Shown here piece by piece: positions 5,674 through 6,367 of a stretch of 6,367 nucleotides of DNA (positions within the stretch are counted from its first letter, which is position 1; each line of letters opens with the position of its first letter). The stretch is from Pontimonas sp. Lineage in GTDB: Bacteria > Actinomycetota > Actinomycetes > Actinomycetales > Microbacteriaceae. The notes beneath the pieces are model-generated. The model saw only the letters and a program-made list of their open reading frames with translations. It was not told where the DNA came from and made no database searches. The translations under genes and the position numbers were made by a program. The stretch spans positions 1 to 6,367 of the forward strand of contig JAIOWV010000096.1 of the NCBI GenBank assembly GCA_021741945.1, in the 5' to 3' direction.

Positions 5674-6367
5674 ATGTCCAAGGTGTTCGCGGGCCTCGAT
5701 ATAGGTGGGTCGTCAATTAAGGCGTGGGTCGCCAACTCTGAAGGACATGTCATCTCGCAGGTGTCAGCACCAACCCCGGTGAGGGATTCCCACGGTGGGC
5801 AATTTGATTTTGATCCGCCGGAATTATGGTCTCTCCTCAGCCAGACCCTTTCGCGGGCACTTACCCAGGCGGGGTCATCACATGGAAAAATTGAGGGAAT
5901 TACCGTTGGCTCCCTTCGGCAGGGTTTTGTTCTTGTCGGTGATGACGGTGAACTTGGGCCCGGTTACTACAACAGGAATAGAGCGGGAGAAGCTCAACTC
6001 GATTTCCTCGAAGACACTGTGGGAAAAGAAGAGCTGTATTACATCACCGGGCACTGGCTCGCCCCAGAGCTCACACTTCCCAAAGTCCTCCACATTCAAA
6101 AAAGTGACCCCATGCGGTGGGCGCAATGTCGCAAGGTGCTTTTCCTCCATGACTGGGTTGTCTGGAAGCTCTCCGGAGAGTTTGTGAGCGAAGTGTCACT
6201 GATATGTGCCGGTCAAATGGCCAACGTGTCTGAGCGCACCTGGGCTCACGACATGCACGACAATCTCCAGATACCTGGAGCAATCCTTCCTCGCGCGGTG
6301 GAGGCGGGCACGATTGCGGGCGCAGTTACGCAGGCCGCATCTGACCGGATTGACGGTCTGGAGGCGG
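5674..6367 (+). CDS. FGGY-family carbohydrate kinase (N-terminal part; runs off the right edge)
   Basis: ATP-dependent sugar kinase of the hexokinase/actin fold, expected to phosphorylate the ketose cleaved by the aldolase. The frame has no stop from ATG 5674 to the end of the window, giving 231 residues of a family usually near 500. GLDIGGSSIKAWV (7-19) is the first phosphate-binding loop. VGSLRQGFVLV (78-88) occupies the place of the glycerol-kinase TNQRE sugar-contact strand, and YYNRNRAG (98-105) matches the W/Y-x-x-N-R-x-x-G segment. TGHWLAPELTLPKVLHI (125-141) and VLFLHDWVVWKLSG (155-168) are the lid-side helices typical of RhaB/XylB-like members. The catalytic Asp expected around residue 235-245 and the FGGY signatures are outside the window. 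The start lies 2 bases after the aldolase TAG, the only junction without an overlap, with only a weak ribosome site (AGGT). Both strands contain shorter shadow frames here, which are not genes. Confidence 0.88.
   Translation, partial: MSKVFAGLDIGGSSIKAWVANSEGHVISQVSAPTPVRDSHGGQFDFDPPELWSLLSQTLSRALTQAGSSHGKIEGITVGSLRQGFVLVGDDGELGPGYYNRNRAGEAQLDFLEDTVGKEELYYITGHWLAPELTLPKVLHIQKSDPMRWAQCRKVLFLHDWVVWKLSGEFVSEVSLICAGQMANVSERTWAHDMHDNLQIPGAILPRAVEAGTIAGAVTQAASDRIDGLEA

Noticed and set aside
5795..6187. A 130-codon plus-strand frame within the kinase region
   Set aside because: It is out of frame with the FGGY kinase frame starting at 5674, which carries clear motifs across the same bases. The 130-codon frame shows none.
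1..6367. CRISPR arrays, tRNA or rRNA genes, insertion sequences, attachment sites, novel mobile or defence systems
   Set aside because: The window is almost entirely accounted for by eight metabolic and transport genes. I saw no spaced direct repeats, no terminal inverted repeats and no transposase, integrase or defence motifs.

Overview
The window is one tightly packed, plus-strand bacterial operon fragment, open at both ends, for import and breakdown of a carbohydrate or polyol. G+C is roughly mid-50s by eye and every internal start chosen is ATG. Family content and base composition would fit a moderate-GC actinobacterium (Micrococcales-like), but YnjBCD-type systems and these enzyme families also occur in Alphaproteobacteria. 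I hold the taxonomic guess weakly: there is no rRNA or marker gene here.

Layout. Bases 1-2015 and 2012-3142 form an ABC importer: the 3' end of a YnjB-like solute-binding protein gene, two separate inner-membrane permeases, and an ATPase with a C-terminal TOBE-like region. Bases 3139-6367 encode four enzymes: a TIM-barrel sugar (phosphate) isomerase/epimerase, a zinc-dependent medium-chain alcohol dehydrogenase, a class II aldolase of the FucA/AraD type, and the N-terminal part of an FGGY carbohydrate kinase that runs off the right edge. There is no intergenic stretch longer than 2 bases, so no promoter, operator or regulator gene is visible. The operon promoter must lie left of the window.

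How the parts fit. A coherent inferred route is: import by the ABC transporter, oxidation of an alditol to a 2-ketose by the dehydrogenase, epimerisation or isomerisation by the TIM-barrel enzyme, phosphorylation by the FGGY kinase, and retro-aldol cleavage by the class II aldolase to dihydroxyacetone phosphate plus an aldehyde. The actual substrate cannot be read from sequence. The pairing is notable because the importer resembles the poorly characterised YnjBCD/Pot-like group rather than a classical sugar ABC family.

Two structural points stand out. Five successive gene junctions are all 4-base ATGA stop/start overlaps. The one different importer junction (binding protein to first permease) has a 17-base overlap followed at once by a perfect 14-bp GC-rich stem-loop lying inside the start of the permease gene, a likely expression-tuning element.
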